Shown here piece after piece: positions 37,130 through 48,646 of a stretch of 64,000 bases of DNA (positions within the stretch are counted from its first letter, which is position 1; each line of letters begins with the position of its first letter). Position numbers and translations under genes: made by a program. The notes beneath the pieces were generated by a model, which was not told the DNA's origin, did not search any database, and saw nothing but the letters and a program-made list of their open reading frames with translations. This DNA comes from Adenanthera pavonina (Eukaryota; Streptophyta; Magnoliopsida; Fabales; Fabaceae), in assembly GCA_026686845.1 (NCBI GenBank), contig JAIVEN010000015.1, positions 10,893,501 through 10,957,500 of the forward strand, in the 5' to 3' direction.

Positions 37130-39129
37130 CTAACGATTTCCTGATGATCGAGTTTTCCTTAGCCTTACTCGTGTAGCCTTTATGCTCTCTTCCATAGCTG
37201 TCTCTTTTGTAGGAGGATTCTCATTTTCATTGGCTGAACTAGATGAAGGCGGCGCTGCTTCAGTCTGCATTGGTTCTGCCTCTGCTGGAGCAGACTGCTG
37301 GCTGGTCGTTTCAGGTGAAGGATTAGACTTCTGAGTACTTGATTCAGTAACGGGTACGGCTGCTTTGGGCACTTGTGAGGAATCCAAATCCTCCACTACC
37401 TCCTTCTGGTGCTGACTTGAGGACGTGCTAGAGGCAGGAGATGGAGGTTCCTCAATTTGTGGTTCTGTTGCAGCAGCTGGCTGGCGATTAGAAGTTCCAG
37501 GTTGACGGACTCTGACCCCTGGTCGTTGCTGTGATTCAAAACAAGTTTCTTTTGTAAGAGTGAGTATAAATAAAATGATGTTGGCCAAAAAAAGGGTATA
37601 AATAAAATGAGATCAAAAGAGATATGGACTTGGAGGATTGAAAACGATATATCAAAGAAACACAGCCATTTCCACCCTAATGACTAAAGAAATATTAATC
37701 TACAACTAAAATCTACAAAATTTTCAAGGAAACATGAACATCAAATGAAATCCATGCTTCATTTGCCGAGGATAAAAGAATACATGACAATGTACAAAAG
37801 TTTTCCATTTTACATAGCTGCTTTCAAATAATTTCCTTCAGGACACATTGAAATCTTATTATAGCCGTATCTTCAACAGTATAATGAGAAAAATAGTCAT
37901 CTAGAGTTTTCCCCCTTTTTCTTCAGAAAAAATCTAAGTCATTTCATTAGATTACCAGGTATAAGTTTTCTTTTGTCATGCAAAATATATCTTCTTGCTA
38001 CATTAATTGTTTAGCAGGTATGTTCTAATATGCATGTTGGTTGACCTGTGCACATGCATATCTGCATGTACTTCATAATTATTAAAAACATCTCAGCAAG
38101 GAACACAAGGAAAGCAAAGCAAAAGCAGAAAAATCCAGTCTGAAAAGAAGAAAGCTTTTACTGGCAGTTCTTTTTATTCTACTTCAGTGAAAATTTGACA
38201 CAGTTAAGCTCCTTCCCGAATATAATTTCTGATGAACCCAAACATATTTGTAATCAAATACCTGTGCAGGGCGAGGTGATGGTGTTGATTGTGCAGCAAC
38301 ATACTGCAAAATGTCATATATTCTAGTCTGGCCATAACTAGCAGCTCTTTGCCAGTACAAAACTGCAATATCTCCAGCCCTGGTCCTTAGTTCCAACAAG
38401 CTGCGATCAATTTCTGTCTCGTGTTTCGCAACATATGGTCTAAAGAAGGAATCATAAACATATGTTGTTCCCTACAGCAGGTATGTTACAATATACAACC
38501 ACATTAAGAAAAGCAATAGAGAAATATTGGACTACATCACAATCACTGTAATATATCCATACCATTGTTTTAGGGTACCACAGATATATAACAAAAGCCA
38601 ACTTAGCTTCACTGTACATTGGAATCCTTTACATAGAAAAACAAACCAAAAAAGTAAGAACAAAATACAAAAATATTTTTTCGGGATAAAAATAAAACTA
38701 TATAGTATTCTCTCCCCGCATATAATATATAGAGTCCTTTACCATGATATAAAAGCATCACCGATTCTCTCACATACTGTCAAGACAGCCACCAATATCC
38801 TGCAATCAAGATGGGCAGTAAAAGTTGGTATTTATATCTGAATTCTTGTCTTACAAGATTATTCTAGCTTTGGGTACAAATGACAAGTCCATATCATACC
38901 AATACTGGCACCAAAAACGAAGTTGTTCAATTTCTGGCTTATTCTTTTCAACGGTTTTATAGCATTCATAGGCTGGATAAGCATAGCCAAAAATCATCCT
39001 GTTAACACAAATTAAAAAAAGGGATTAGTTTTTGAATATTACACACTGAACCTTTAGAGTCATGCGATATGATAGACTAGGATGGTATAAAACTTACACA
39101 AGCACCCTAGTAAGAAACGATCCTATCAT
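37130..39129 (-). CDS. HVA22I: HVA22-like protein i (TB2/DP1/HVA22 family)
   Basis: Six coding exons on the minus strand, 5' to 3': 39129-39098, 38998-38900, 38799-38743, 38626-38563, 38471-38262, 37528-37130. The sum is 861 bases (286 aa), all GT-AG and in phase. The start MIGSFLTRVLVMVFGYAYPA is the family's typical first hydrophobic hairpin. It is followed by ECYKTVEKNKPEIEQLRFWC, the second membrane part (ILVAVLTVCERIGDAFIS), PMYSEAKLAFVIYLWYPKT, GTTYVYDSFFRPYVAKHE and LLELRTRAGDIAVLYWQRAA. HVA22/REEP proteins shape tubular endoplasmic reticulum; some plant members respond to ABA or stress. The last exon is a Ser/Pro/Glu-rich disordered tail ending ATRVRLRKTRSSGNR, which matches the i-type subgroup with its long tail. 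A leader intron lies just upstream of the ATG. Confidence 0.92.
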
Positions 39130-39138
39130 TTTGTATCC

Positions 39139-40200
39139 CTGGCACACAAAGAAAAGAAAACCTCTTAATCCAAACAAGTGAAACTGTAATGATATGGCTG
39201 CTAAACTTCACATATTGCAAATTTATCTCGGTAAAATATGAGAAAACATGTCAAAGATTTATTTGAACAAATGGCGAACACTTGGTAGAGTCTTATGAAG
39301 AAAAGCTAGAATTGTGAATAATTTCCCCATTTTCATAGAAATGAAAACATAAAATCACAATGACAAAGGCGCAGGGAACAAGGGGATATTTCAATAATGT
39401 AAGGCTTCTTGGGCAATAAGTATCAACAAGGAAACATGAAACAGTAAATAATAGAAATCCTAACGTCTCTCTTGCCAATGCAAGTAGAAAGTAAATTCAA
39501 CTGAGCTTCATGATGAATAAAATTTAAACTACAAATACGTTGATATCCTGTATCCTATCGTTCTTCGTGATTCATATTTGATTTTCTCTCTCAGACTTCT
39601 ACAGCAGCAAACCAGAGATTCTTTCTAGAACACAGTGAAAAAATAAGTAAATTGCACATGGAATCAGTTCACTTATTTTGACCTGATAAACAAGAGTCTC
39701 CAACTCAATAAATCTGTCCTGAATTAGAAGCCAAAAATTATAGTATTTAGTGATACATATAATAATATCGAGAATCCATAGGAACTAGGGCCAAAAAACC
39801 TATCAATACTACATAAATACCGACATCGAAGAGCAAACCACGACACACGGAACAATCCGAAGCAATAAATCGATTACGCACTAAAATCAAGTAGAAAATG
39901 GAATAGAATGGTAAAGAAAAAGGAGAAACGAACAATTACCGCCGAACAGTTTCTTTCAAATGAGAAAGAGGAACAAGGGAAGTATAGTGCAAACTGTAAA
40001 TCCGAAAAGAGAAATGAAGGGGAAGGGGAAGCGTAGAGAAGAGAATGGAAATCTGGTAGATCGGCGGCGAAGAGGAAGATCGGCGGCGCTGAAATGCCAC
40101 CGAAGAGCCGTTACGTTGTCGGCGAGAACACAGTGGAGTGAGCCGTTTAAAATGCTGCCTTTGCAATTGGATTTGTTTCGTCTCCGTGGGCACTCACTCA
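39139..40200 (-). promoter_or_regulatory. 5' leader of HVA22-like i with leader intron
   Basis: On the minus strand, a good acceptor (tgccag at about 39139-39144) lies nine bases upstream of the ATG. A good donor (gtaattg) begins at 39939, directly after the pyrimidine-rich and GC-richer stretch at 39940 to about 40190. This implies a non-coding first exon (39940 to roughly 40190) and an 801-bp leader intron (39139-39939). Leader introns often raise expression in plants; that is inference here. Open frames in 39936-40201 are within the leader. Confidence 0.6.
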
Positions 40201-43200
40201 CTAAACTCTCGCCTTTCGTAAGTAGTAAACAACTTTACTGAGAGGGAATTGTCGTGTGTGGGGAAGATGCATCAGCTTAGTGTGCACCTCTCTCATCAAT
40301 CACCCCTGTGCACGTGTCCCTCGGGGTGGTAATTAAGGAAGGTTAATTTCATTTTAGACTGGTAAAAAGTGAGACTAATCCAATTCAACCCAGTGCTTCA
40401 ATGCTACGTAAATGATATGGCTCATATGTGGATTACGAGCAAGCAATAAACAATGTTAATTCGAGGATATCAAATATTAAGTCATCGATTAGTATTATTA
40501 GGATCGGGTCCCTCAAATGATTGTGTTTTCAATTGAAACGGGGTCTTCACGTGAAACTCATATATCAACGTAATACACTAACGCTCCACCAATTTACACA
40601 AATATTTAATGGGGTTTTAGATTTGCCTTTCCTTAGATAAATCAAATGGATAAGTCATTAGATTGATGTTCTATGTTTTTTTTTTCTAAAGAACATTAGG
40701 CGGTACTTTAAGGTAGTGTTTGGCATACGGAATATTAATTTGAGGAAGGAAAGAAAGAAAATACGGTAAATTGTTTCTGTTATGTTTAGTAAATGTCAAA
40801 GAGCTTTCTTAGAATGAAAGCTTTCCATATTTTTGGTTGAAAGTTTTCGCATTTCAATTCTTATCCTCTTTTTAAATTTCCCATTTGGTATCAAATGTGC
40901 CCTAATAGTAAAAAGTGTGAATAATTCAACAAATAGATTTTAAGTTCAAATTTCTATTCTAGCATGTAGCAAATGAAATTACTTAAATTCCATTTTTATT
41001 TAAAAAAGGAGCCAAATAACTGGACATAAATATAATAAATGTAGTTAAAACAAATAGATTGGACCCAGTGATCTCAAAAAACCAGTAAATATCATGATTT
41101 AAAATTGATAGATATATCTTCAAAATTAATTGGGCAAAAAATTAATTAGCCCAAACTTGTAAAAAAAGTTATATGGAAAATGAATTTAAAAAAAAAAAGA
41201 GAAAGTATGAAAGTTATGTTTAGGAAATAATAAAATGACTTTATTAGAAAAAGAGCAAAAAAAATTTCCTATATTTACATTTAGGGGAAAAAACTTTCTC
41301 ATTCATTTGGTTTCAAATTTCCATGTCTAATTTCTAACAATATGTTTAGATATATGCATGAATTGTAAGAAACCCAAAAAATGAGTTGGACAGATAGAGG
41401 AGCCTGAATTCTTTGCTTGAGAGGCTCGCTTGCTTGCTTGAAAGCAGGAGACACAGATTCTCATCCTGCGTGATTGACGAAGATATCCACCTAATTACAC
41501 TTTTATCTCATAACGAAATTGGCTTGGCTTCGAATCACTCTGCCCTTTTACGTACGCACAAAAGATGTAGTCATGCTTGTATGGAAATATGGATAAAGTA
41601 TGCTTATATAATTCTTCTCTTGTACTCAAAAATAAAGTTTATTCTTCTCTGCCTGCTACAAGAAGTAGAAGTTCACACGTGAGTATTTACTATTTAGAAC
41701 ATTCGTGTTTACACCAACACAAACACACAATTAGTAGTGCTCGATCACCCATTATGACTGCGGTCGTTAAATTGTTAATTTGTGAATTAATTAAATTAAT
41801 AGGAACCGTGCAGGGGTTGCTATGATGTGATTGTAACGGTAACATCTGACTTTTGGAGTGTTAATTAATTAATTTATACGAGGCTATTAGCTTAGCATCC
41901 TAATCCTACATATATAAATAAGTGTCGTGGGTACGATGAAAAGAAACTTTTTTTATAATATATGTGATATGTAATCGTCTTAATGATATGGCTTGGCCTA
42001 GACGATCTATATAAGCATCATGGTTGTCCCTTTAGAAAAAGCTTCAAAAAACATGAAGAAACGGGGAATCTTTGTCATCTTTCTACTGCTGAAGCAGAGG
42101 AAAAGGGACTGTTGCATGTTTTGTGTCAACCACAAGAAAGCTAACATGACAAGCATGGTAAATTATTGGGATATAAAAGCAAATTAAAGGGCTAACAAAA
42201 AAGAGACTATATATTATTATTTAAGAAAAGTTCGAGCAAGAATTCAAAAAGCCAGAGGGACCCCAAAGGAGGATGATACAGGGGATAACTGTAAAATCAT
42301 ATTATTAAACAGATACAGAAAAGGAGAACAGGGGAAAAGGGAGGCAAGTGGAGGTTCATAGAAGACAAGAGAAAAAAAAAGAGGGAGCCTTGGATTCTAC
42401 GTTTCACAGGGTGTTGGCGAAGGTTTCAATCTTAAATATAGGACATGGAGAGTCCAATATCAGGGCATGAAGTAAATGGAGGAAAGTTCCACAAAAATGG
42501 TCCATTCTCTCTCTCTCTCTTTCTCATGTGCTTCCTCATTATGTGTGTTTGTTGGTCTGTCGCTCTCGTGTCTGTTCCTCTCTCTTTTATGCTACCACCT
42601 GCATTCACTCTCTCTCTCTCTCTCACCATTTCCTTCCCCTTCATTCTTTCTTAGTTTCTTTCTTTTTTTCCCTAATATTCTCTGAAAACAAATAATTCCC
42701 ATATCTCTTTATCTCTGCCTTTCCTGAATTACGAGATATCATACAGCTACATTATAATTATATGCACCCATATTCATTAAAGAGATAAAACAATTTATCC
42801 TCCAAACGTTGTTGGGCGTCTCCAGCCAAGACCAAAAGCAGATGGGAGAAATATGGCATTTTGTCGTCTAATTAATATTGCTGTACGATGTGTAGTCAAA
42901 TTCGATCTTAACTTTTCATTGTTGGTCATGCGTCAGTGACTTAATTGGCATCCCCTTCATAAAAATATAGATATACATGTGTGTGTGTATGCTGAAAAAT
43001 AATTCATGGAGTACTCATATATTATATTATGGATAACGATTGTCACATGCCTTCTTTCATGAATTATTGTTTAATTATCTTTTATGCATTTTACCATTGA
43101 TAGTTAATACAACAAATGGTTTTGCTTCCCGTTTTGGAAAAATTTAATGTCATTTTTTACTAATTCAAGTTCTTAAATAAAGTTTACTCAATCAAATATC

Positions 43201-43272
43201 CAAATACAACAATCATGTGAACACTAAAGGACAAGATGCCAAGATCTTATCATAACTTTATATGAGGGAAAA
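40201..43272. other. Intergenic, no supported gene
   Basis: About 3 kb upstream of HVA22-like i and the solo LTR. It contains (ct)n microsatellites near 42505-42525 and 42607-42625, whose neighbourhoods keep short frames open. A possible hAT-like MITE with aggtagtgtttgg / accaaatgtgccct-type ends lies at about 40709-40903 (weak). No gene could be supported. Confidence 0.45.
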
Positions 43273-43627
43273 TGTTATGAGTCTCATATGGAGCCTCACA
43301 TAGAAAGTGACATTAGCATTTTCTCACATAATAAGTTAGTTTTTCGGATTAAGCTCTTCCTTTAAACTTGTACTCATAATAAACTATACTTTCATTGAGA
43401 GATCAACGTCACGAAAAGGGTTATTTACGGAGAGTTTTAATCAGTGAAGGGTTTTTAATTAATGAGAAGGTTAGTAAAATGTCACTGAGTGCTGTATTAT
43501 GGTATGAAGCCGTCAAGAATATTGGGCAGCTTCACATAGAAAGTAACATTTGTAAGGTTAAAGGGTTTTCTCAACTAATAGACTAGTCTTTTTGGCTAAC
43601 TTTTCCTTTAAACTTATATTCATAACA
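43273..43627. mobile_element. Solo LTR with 5-bp target duplication
   Basis: A 355-bp unit starts tgttatgagt and ends ttcataaca, with TG...CA and tgttat/ataaca inverted ends. It is flanked by gaaaa on both sides (43268-43272 and 43628-43632), the 5-bp duplication expected for LTR retrotransposons. There is no internal region, so it is best explained by recombination between two LTRs. Strand cannot be set with certainty. Confidence 0.75.
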
Positions 43628-43632
43628 GAAAA

Positions 43633-45524
43633 ATCCTATTACACTCCAACGTAATTGTTAAAATTACCCACTTATGTAATGACAAATTCATAAAACAAAT
43701 GCCAAATGATTTTCACGATCGATTCTGTTATATTATTAAGTAAATGCTTTCATTTCCTCAGAGAGAAATGCTCGGAAGATGTTATCGAGAAGGCATGTGT
43801 CTCTTCCTTGGGCTTATTTATACCACTCACCTTTATTATACTTTTGGTGAGAGTTAAGTTTATCCTCGCGCTCTGTGACAGATGTACTTTTTTTTCTTTT
43901 TTCTTTTGTAATGGTGACAGATGTGCTTTTAGAAATTCATATATGTGATGCATCTAAATGCAAATTTGAGATAATGCATTGTTTGAATAAAGACACGCGA
44001 AAGAAGCCCAACAATAAAACTAATTACCTATCTTCTTTGCATAAACCATAGAATCGGCTGAGTCTTAAAGAAAGATCACTTTGTTGGCCTAGAGCCCTAG
44101 ATCTACATCACAACAACTTTTTAATCTTTTACACAATATCTGTTTTTTTTTAAAGAAAAAAACAATTTTATTATGGGAGAGAACCACCCTGTATAATCCT
44201 TAAAATTAGTATATCCATAATCAATGCTTACTAACTTAAGTGGTCGGACTTGGGAATATAGTTTCATATAGTTATTACTTCTTAGTATCATTGTGATTCT
44301 TAGCATATCAGTGTAGTCAACTAACGGCAAAAAAAATATGACCACTAATCACACAGTGGAATGAGTACTTTAGACTTTAGTCCTCGAGATTCATTGTCAA
44401 AAGCTATGACAGAGTCGCCTATTACACTAGGGAACAAAACTCATTATATTATTGTAATAATATAATATTCCAACGTTACAACTTACAAATATATATAGAA
44501 CATCAACATACTTTGAGCAGTGGAAATCTCCTGTCCTTAATAAATTTCAACTTTGGAAGCAACGACCAAATAAAATATTAATAATTTTTTACAAGCTCAG
44601 AAAAGTTAAACAATTATGCCATATATACTTATAAAGTATATATAATTGAATCATGATTTTACCCAACAAGAACTCAATTTTTTTTTATACTCAACAAGAA
44701 CTCAAAATTTTTATATCACCATAATTTTGTACCTTTTTATTTTTGATTAATGTGATTAAGCATGGTTTACCTTAAAAGTAGTAATTTAGCAACTTGGAAA
44801 TAAAAATAAACACCAAAAAAAGAATAAAGTGGACGTTATCACTGAAAACAATAACGCACGGAAGGCATAAATATCTATTTTTCATTGAGGTAATACGCAT
44901 GTTAGAAATTAATTTTGCTATATATCACTCCATGTAGTGAGGGTGAGTACATAGACACTTTCCTTTGGTCCAAAAAAAAATGTTACCTTTAAAATACGGC
45001 ACTGATTCACCAATTTAAATCTACAACATTTATCCATGAGAGGTATACTCTCACTTTTTTTTTTCTCATCCAAAATAACATGACGCATACAAATTACTCA
45101 TAGATCTCTCATATATTATTCACCATTTTGGGCAACATGGTTTGTTTTTTGGGCAACATGGTTATAGCGATCTAAGTATGAATTGGGCCTCCTATCTTCA
45201 ATACCACTACACAAATTGGGCCAAAATGACTAAATTGGGTTGAGCATAACGACGGGCCTTTCAAGTAATGGAGAACACATTTTCTTGGCAATAATAATAA
45301 TAATAATGAAGAACACATTTACGTGGCAGAATGGTGGAGCCACGTGGAGGATGGATAGAGAGTAAGTTTGGTGAGTGGTGTGTGGCTGTCCTTGGCTTGA
45401 ATTGAAACTCGGAAGTTCAAAGACTGTGTGTGTTGCGTAGGATGGGAGTTTTTTTTCTGGCTGAGTGCTAAACAAATCCTTTTCAAAGATTAAATAAGGA
45501 AAGAAACATTTAAGGGAGTGAAAA
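43633..45524. other. Intergenic and upstream region of the zinc-finger gene
   Basis: AT-rich spacer with an (aat)n run near 45288-45306. The sequence becomes less AT-rich near 45330-45520, the likely promoter and leader of the gene starting at 45525. A 128-codon minus frame at 45230-45616 overlaps that leader antisense and has no known motif. Confidence 0.45.
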
Positions 45525-47553
45525 ATGACATTAGCTTCTTCGTGTTCTTTGCCTCGCTTCCACTCCTCTTTTCTTTGTTGCCCTCTGAAATCTACTTCTC
45601 TCTGCAAATCCCTCACAATTCAGCGCAAACCCACATCGTTTCCGTGTATTAGGGCTATCGAGTTTGATCAAAACACGGTTCCCCCTCCTTCTACTTATTT
45701 ATTCTTTTCATCTCTGCTGCTTTCTAATGTTGTTTGAATTTTCGTTCAATTTGATGGTTTCACTTTTCAGGTAGTGGCTATATCCGTTGGTCTTGTGAGT
45801 GTGGCTGTCGGGATTGGCATTCCAGTGTTTTATGAATCCCAAATCGATAATGCTGTAAGTGTTTTATTTTCACTTTAATATATGTTGTTCTCAAATTAGT
45901 CATACTTCACCCACCTATGTGTATGATGAATTCATGAGATATTCTTTTGTGTGCAGGCTAAGAGAGAAAACACTCAGCCTTGCTTCCCATGCAATGGAAC
46001 CGGCGCCCGTAAGTCTTCCATCTCTCCTTTCATTACTGGGACTTGGAATTCTCAGAGAATACTTTGTTGAGCATCACCATGGAAAATTACCAAGTAATTT
46101 GGATTAATTGTAGTTTTAGACTTGGTCAAACGTAGTGGAGACATTTTTGTTGGGAAAGGAATTTATTCCCACTTTTATGCATATTGTCAACCAGTACTTG
46201 TTCCTGGAAGAAGTACTTGATTGCTTCCCTCAAACCCAAAATTAATATCACTTATTAAACCATATTTCTGTTCAGAGTATGGACTAGGAGAATTGTGTCA
46301 GGTTGAACCTGCTTAGTGCATGACATTAAGCAGTGAGGAGTTCAAGTTATGGTGATACATTAATTGTTTGTTCAACTGTTGCCCAGGGCACCAATCCTTA
46401 CCTGAGACATGTTCATTCCCTATATTTTAGTGGTAGGTGACGAAGATAAATTCTCATAAGCAGCTTTTATATACCACAAGTTGCTCAAATTAAAAAAAAA
46501 AAAAATAGAAGTTCTCAACCAATTAGACTGTGATTTTTCCCTCAATTGCAAAATTAATTTCACTTTTTAAATCATATTTCTGATTAGAGTATGAACTAGT
46601 AGAACGTCAGGTTGAAGCTGTTTAGTGCGTGAGATTAGACTATGATCAGTTCATGTTATAGTGAGAGATAGTGAGAGATTAATTGCTTGTTCAGCTGTAG
46701 TCCAGGCTACTAATTCTTACCTAAGATATGTCCATTTTGTACTTTGTATTGGTAGGAAACGAAGATAAATTCTCATAAGCAGCCTTTACTTTGTATTGGT
46801 AGGAAACGAAGATGAATTCTCATAAGCAGCCTTTATACAAGTTCGCAACCATTTTTGTCACAAACTTACAGTTTCAAAACTTGAAAAGGGAAACTTTACC
46901 ACTTGTCAGTATTTGCTTGTGACTATCAATTGTCTCAGTACTAAAACACTACTGAGAGATGCTAGTCCGTGGATTCACTAATTCAAACTTGCTACACTTT
47001 TCCCCAGAGAGATGCAGATTTTGCGTGGGAACAGGAAGTGTGACAGTAGAGCTTGGTGGGGATGAGAAAGAGGTGTCCCGATGCATAAATTGTGATGGTG
47101 CTGGTTCATTGACTTGCACCACTTGTCAAGGAACTGGAATTCAACCTCGCTACCTTGACCGTAGGTATGAATGAATTTTATGTGTCTGACTTTTCCCCCT
47201 ATTATTATATACTATAAAAACAAGTTCACTCGTTATGCATATAAAGAATGACAATTTTGCCAGTCACCACTAATTTTGGGGAAAAAAATAACAAGGCTGG
47301 GATGTCTATTTGAGCATGTCAGAGGCTTCCTGCAAACTAAATGAGTTGATGAGATAAATCAGAAACCTGGAATTGCCATATGGGATCAATTTTTTTGACA
47401 ATAGCTTAAGATATCGTGGGTTCCAGGGCAAGATAAAGCTTACCTTGCCGAGAATTCACTAATTGAAATTTTGAAATGTTGGTGTTGAGGTCTTGAATCA
47501 TATTGTGAACCACTTGTTTTATATTGATCAGAGAATTCAAAGATGATGACTGA
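45525..47553 (+). CDS. Plastid-targeted membrane-anchored DnaJ-type zinc-finger protein
   Basis: Five exons: 45525-45677, 45771-45854, 45957-46008, 47008-47164, 47532-47553; 468 bases, 155 aa, all in phase. The first about 45 residues are rich in Ser, Thr, Cys, Pro and Arg with few acids, like a chloroplast transit peptide. One hydrophobic helix follows (VAISVGLVSVAVGIGIPVF), then four CxxCxGxG-type repeats: CFPCNGTG, CRFCVGTG, CINCDGAG, CTTCQGTG. These bind two zinc ions in DnaJ proteins. The J domain is absent, as in plastid chaperones such as BSD2 and PSA2. The ending RYLDRREFKDDD and the layout resemble Arabidopsis At3g17668 (ENA), recalled from memory. A role in folding or assembly of plastid membrane proteins is inference. 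Intron 3 is about 1 kb and carries an internal duplication. Confidence 0.88.
46221..46834. repeat. Duplicated segment in intron 3 of the zinc-finger gene
   Basis: Bases of about 46221-46476 and 46536-46790 are diverged direct copies, sharing for example gaagataaattctcataagc, an aggttgaa...ctg...tta stretch and tattaatt...gttcaactgt-like stretches. Bases 46741-46787 and 46788-46834 are a nearly exact 47-bp tandem duplication with one visible mismatch. The repeats are entirely intronic. Confidence 0.8.
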
Positions 47554-48250
47554 GCTCAGCAAAGAATACGAGGCAGTGATTTTGGAATCATTCATGCGGC
47601 TAATGTACTGATTTAATTTATTTGATGTATAAAATTACCAAATTACATTCTTGTTTTAATTTGGTTTTACCTGTTTACCAATGATACAATGCCCCGTCCC
47701 TTTCGTGACTTATCACTATTTCTGTAAAGTTTTGGTATGTTAGAATGTTCTAATTCAATTCCATCTTCTACGTTAGAGAATATTGGATATTGTTGGGTAT
47801 TTGGAGTTAAACCATCTTAAATGTATCCATTTTACCGATGATTATGAGCTTAGTAGTCCATAGGCAGCATTGAGTTATAGCGTTACTTTAAACGAGCTCC
47901 AAGCTGACAGTTGATACCACTTTCGTCGTCATAAGTCACTAATCTTACTTCTTTGGAGCTGACAGGGTTTTGATTTATATGCTTGTCAGTAATGTATTGC
48001 TGGGTGGTGTCTCATCATTAACGTGGTAGTTACACTCCTATCTGGTGCAAGTCATTTCTCTGTAGTCTGATTCGGTTGCTTTTGATAGTTTATACTAATT
48101 TGTAGAATTTATACTAGAGCTTATTTGCGTATAGCTAAACTACAAAATCGTAGTTCTCTTGAACCGAAGCTTGGAAATGTTTGAGGGATGAATATATTTG
48201 ATCTTTCAATCTTTGTCTATTTGTTGGGCCAAATAAAAGTGAGGGAGCCA
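47554..48250. other. 3' region of the zinc-finger gene and spacer
   Basis: Likely 3' UTR followed by non-coding spacer up to the LTR element. No second gene is seen. Confidence 0.5.
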
Positions 48251-48646
48251 TGTTAGAAAATTAATTATGAAAATTATATGATGTTAGAACACTAAATTTA
48301 GACGTACCTGTTGAGAATATGCTCTAAGATAAGAAAGATTAGAGTTCATACTCCTAATCACACCTTTCAATGTGGCACAGAATAATTGATGTGACAGGAG
48401 AGGGACCTAGTCAAGTATAAATAAATCTTTGTACCTCTTATTATGGGCCTATAAATTAGACATACACTATTAATTTACATTAATTAAACTGATAGATATT
48501 CAGCCCAAAATATAATAGTATTACTTAACTTATTAGATAGGCTCAACTTGCATTCCCAATTATATCATAAAAAAAATAAATAAATTAGCCCTTTTTCACA
48601 TAGAAAAATCACAATTGATTGAAGTCTATATAAAAAATTTCTAACA
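48251..48646 (-). repeat. 3' LTR of the non-coding LTR element
   Basis: 396 bp with tgttag...ctaaca inverted ends. It shares many blocks with 52797-53220, including gtcaagtataaata, aattgaattgacagatat-like sequence and acaattgattgaa. It differs clearly from its partner, indicating an old insertion. Confidence 0.7.

Noticed and set aside
39936..40241. Overlapping frames of 81-93 codons on both strands
   Set aside because: They lie in the pyrimidine-rich non-coding leader of HVA22-like i; no conserved protein.
42432..42685. Overlapping frames on both strands near (ct)n repeats
   Set aside because: Produced by the dinucleotide repeats; Arg/Glu or Ser/Leu repeats only.
45230..45616. 128-codon minus-strand open frame
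   Set aside because: Antisense to the leader and first exon of the plastid zinc-finger gene; no known motif.
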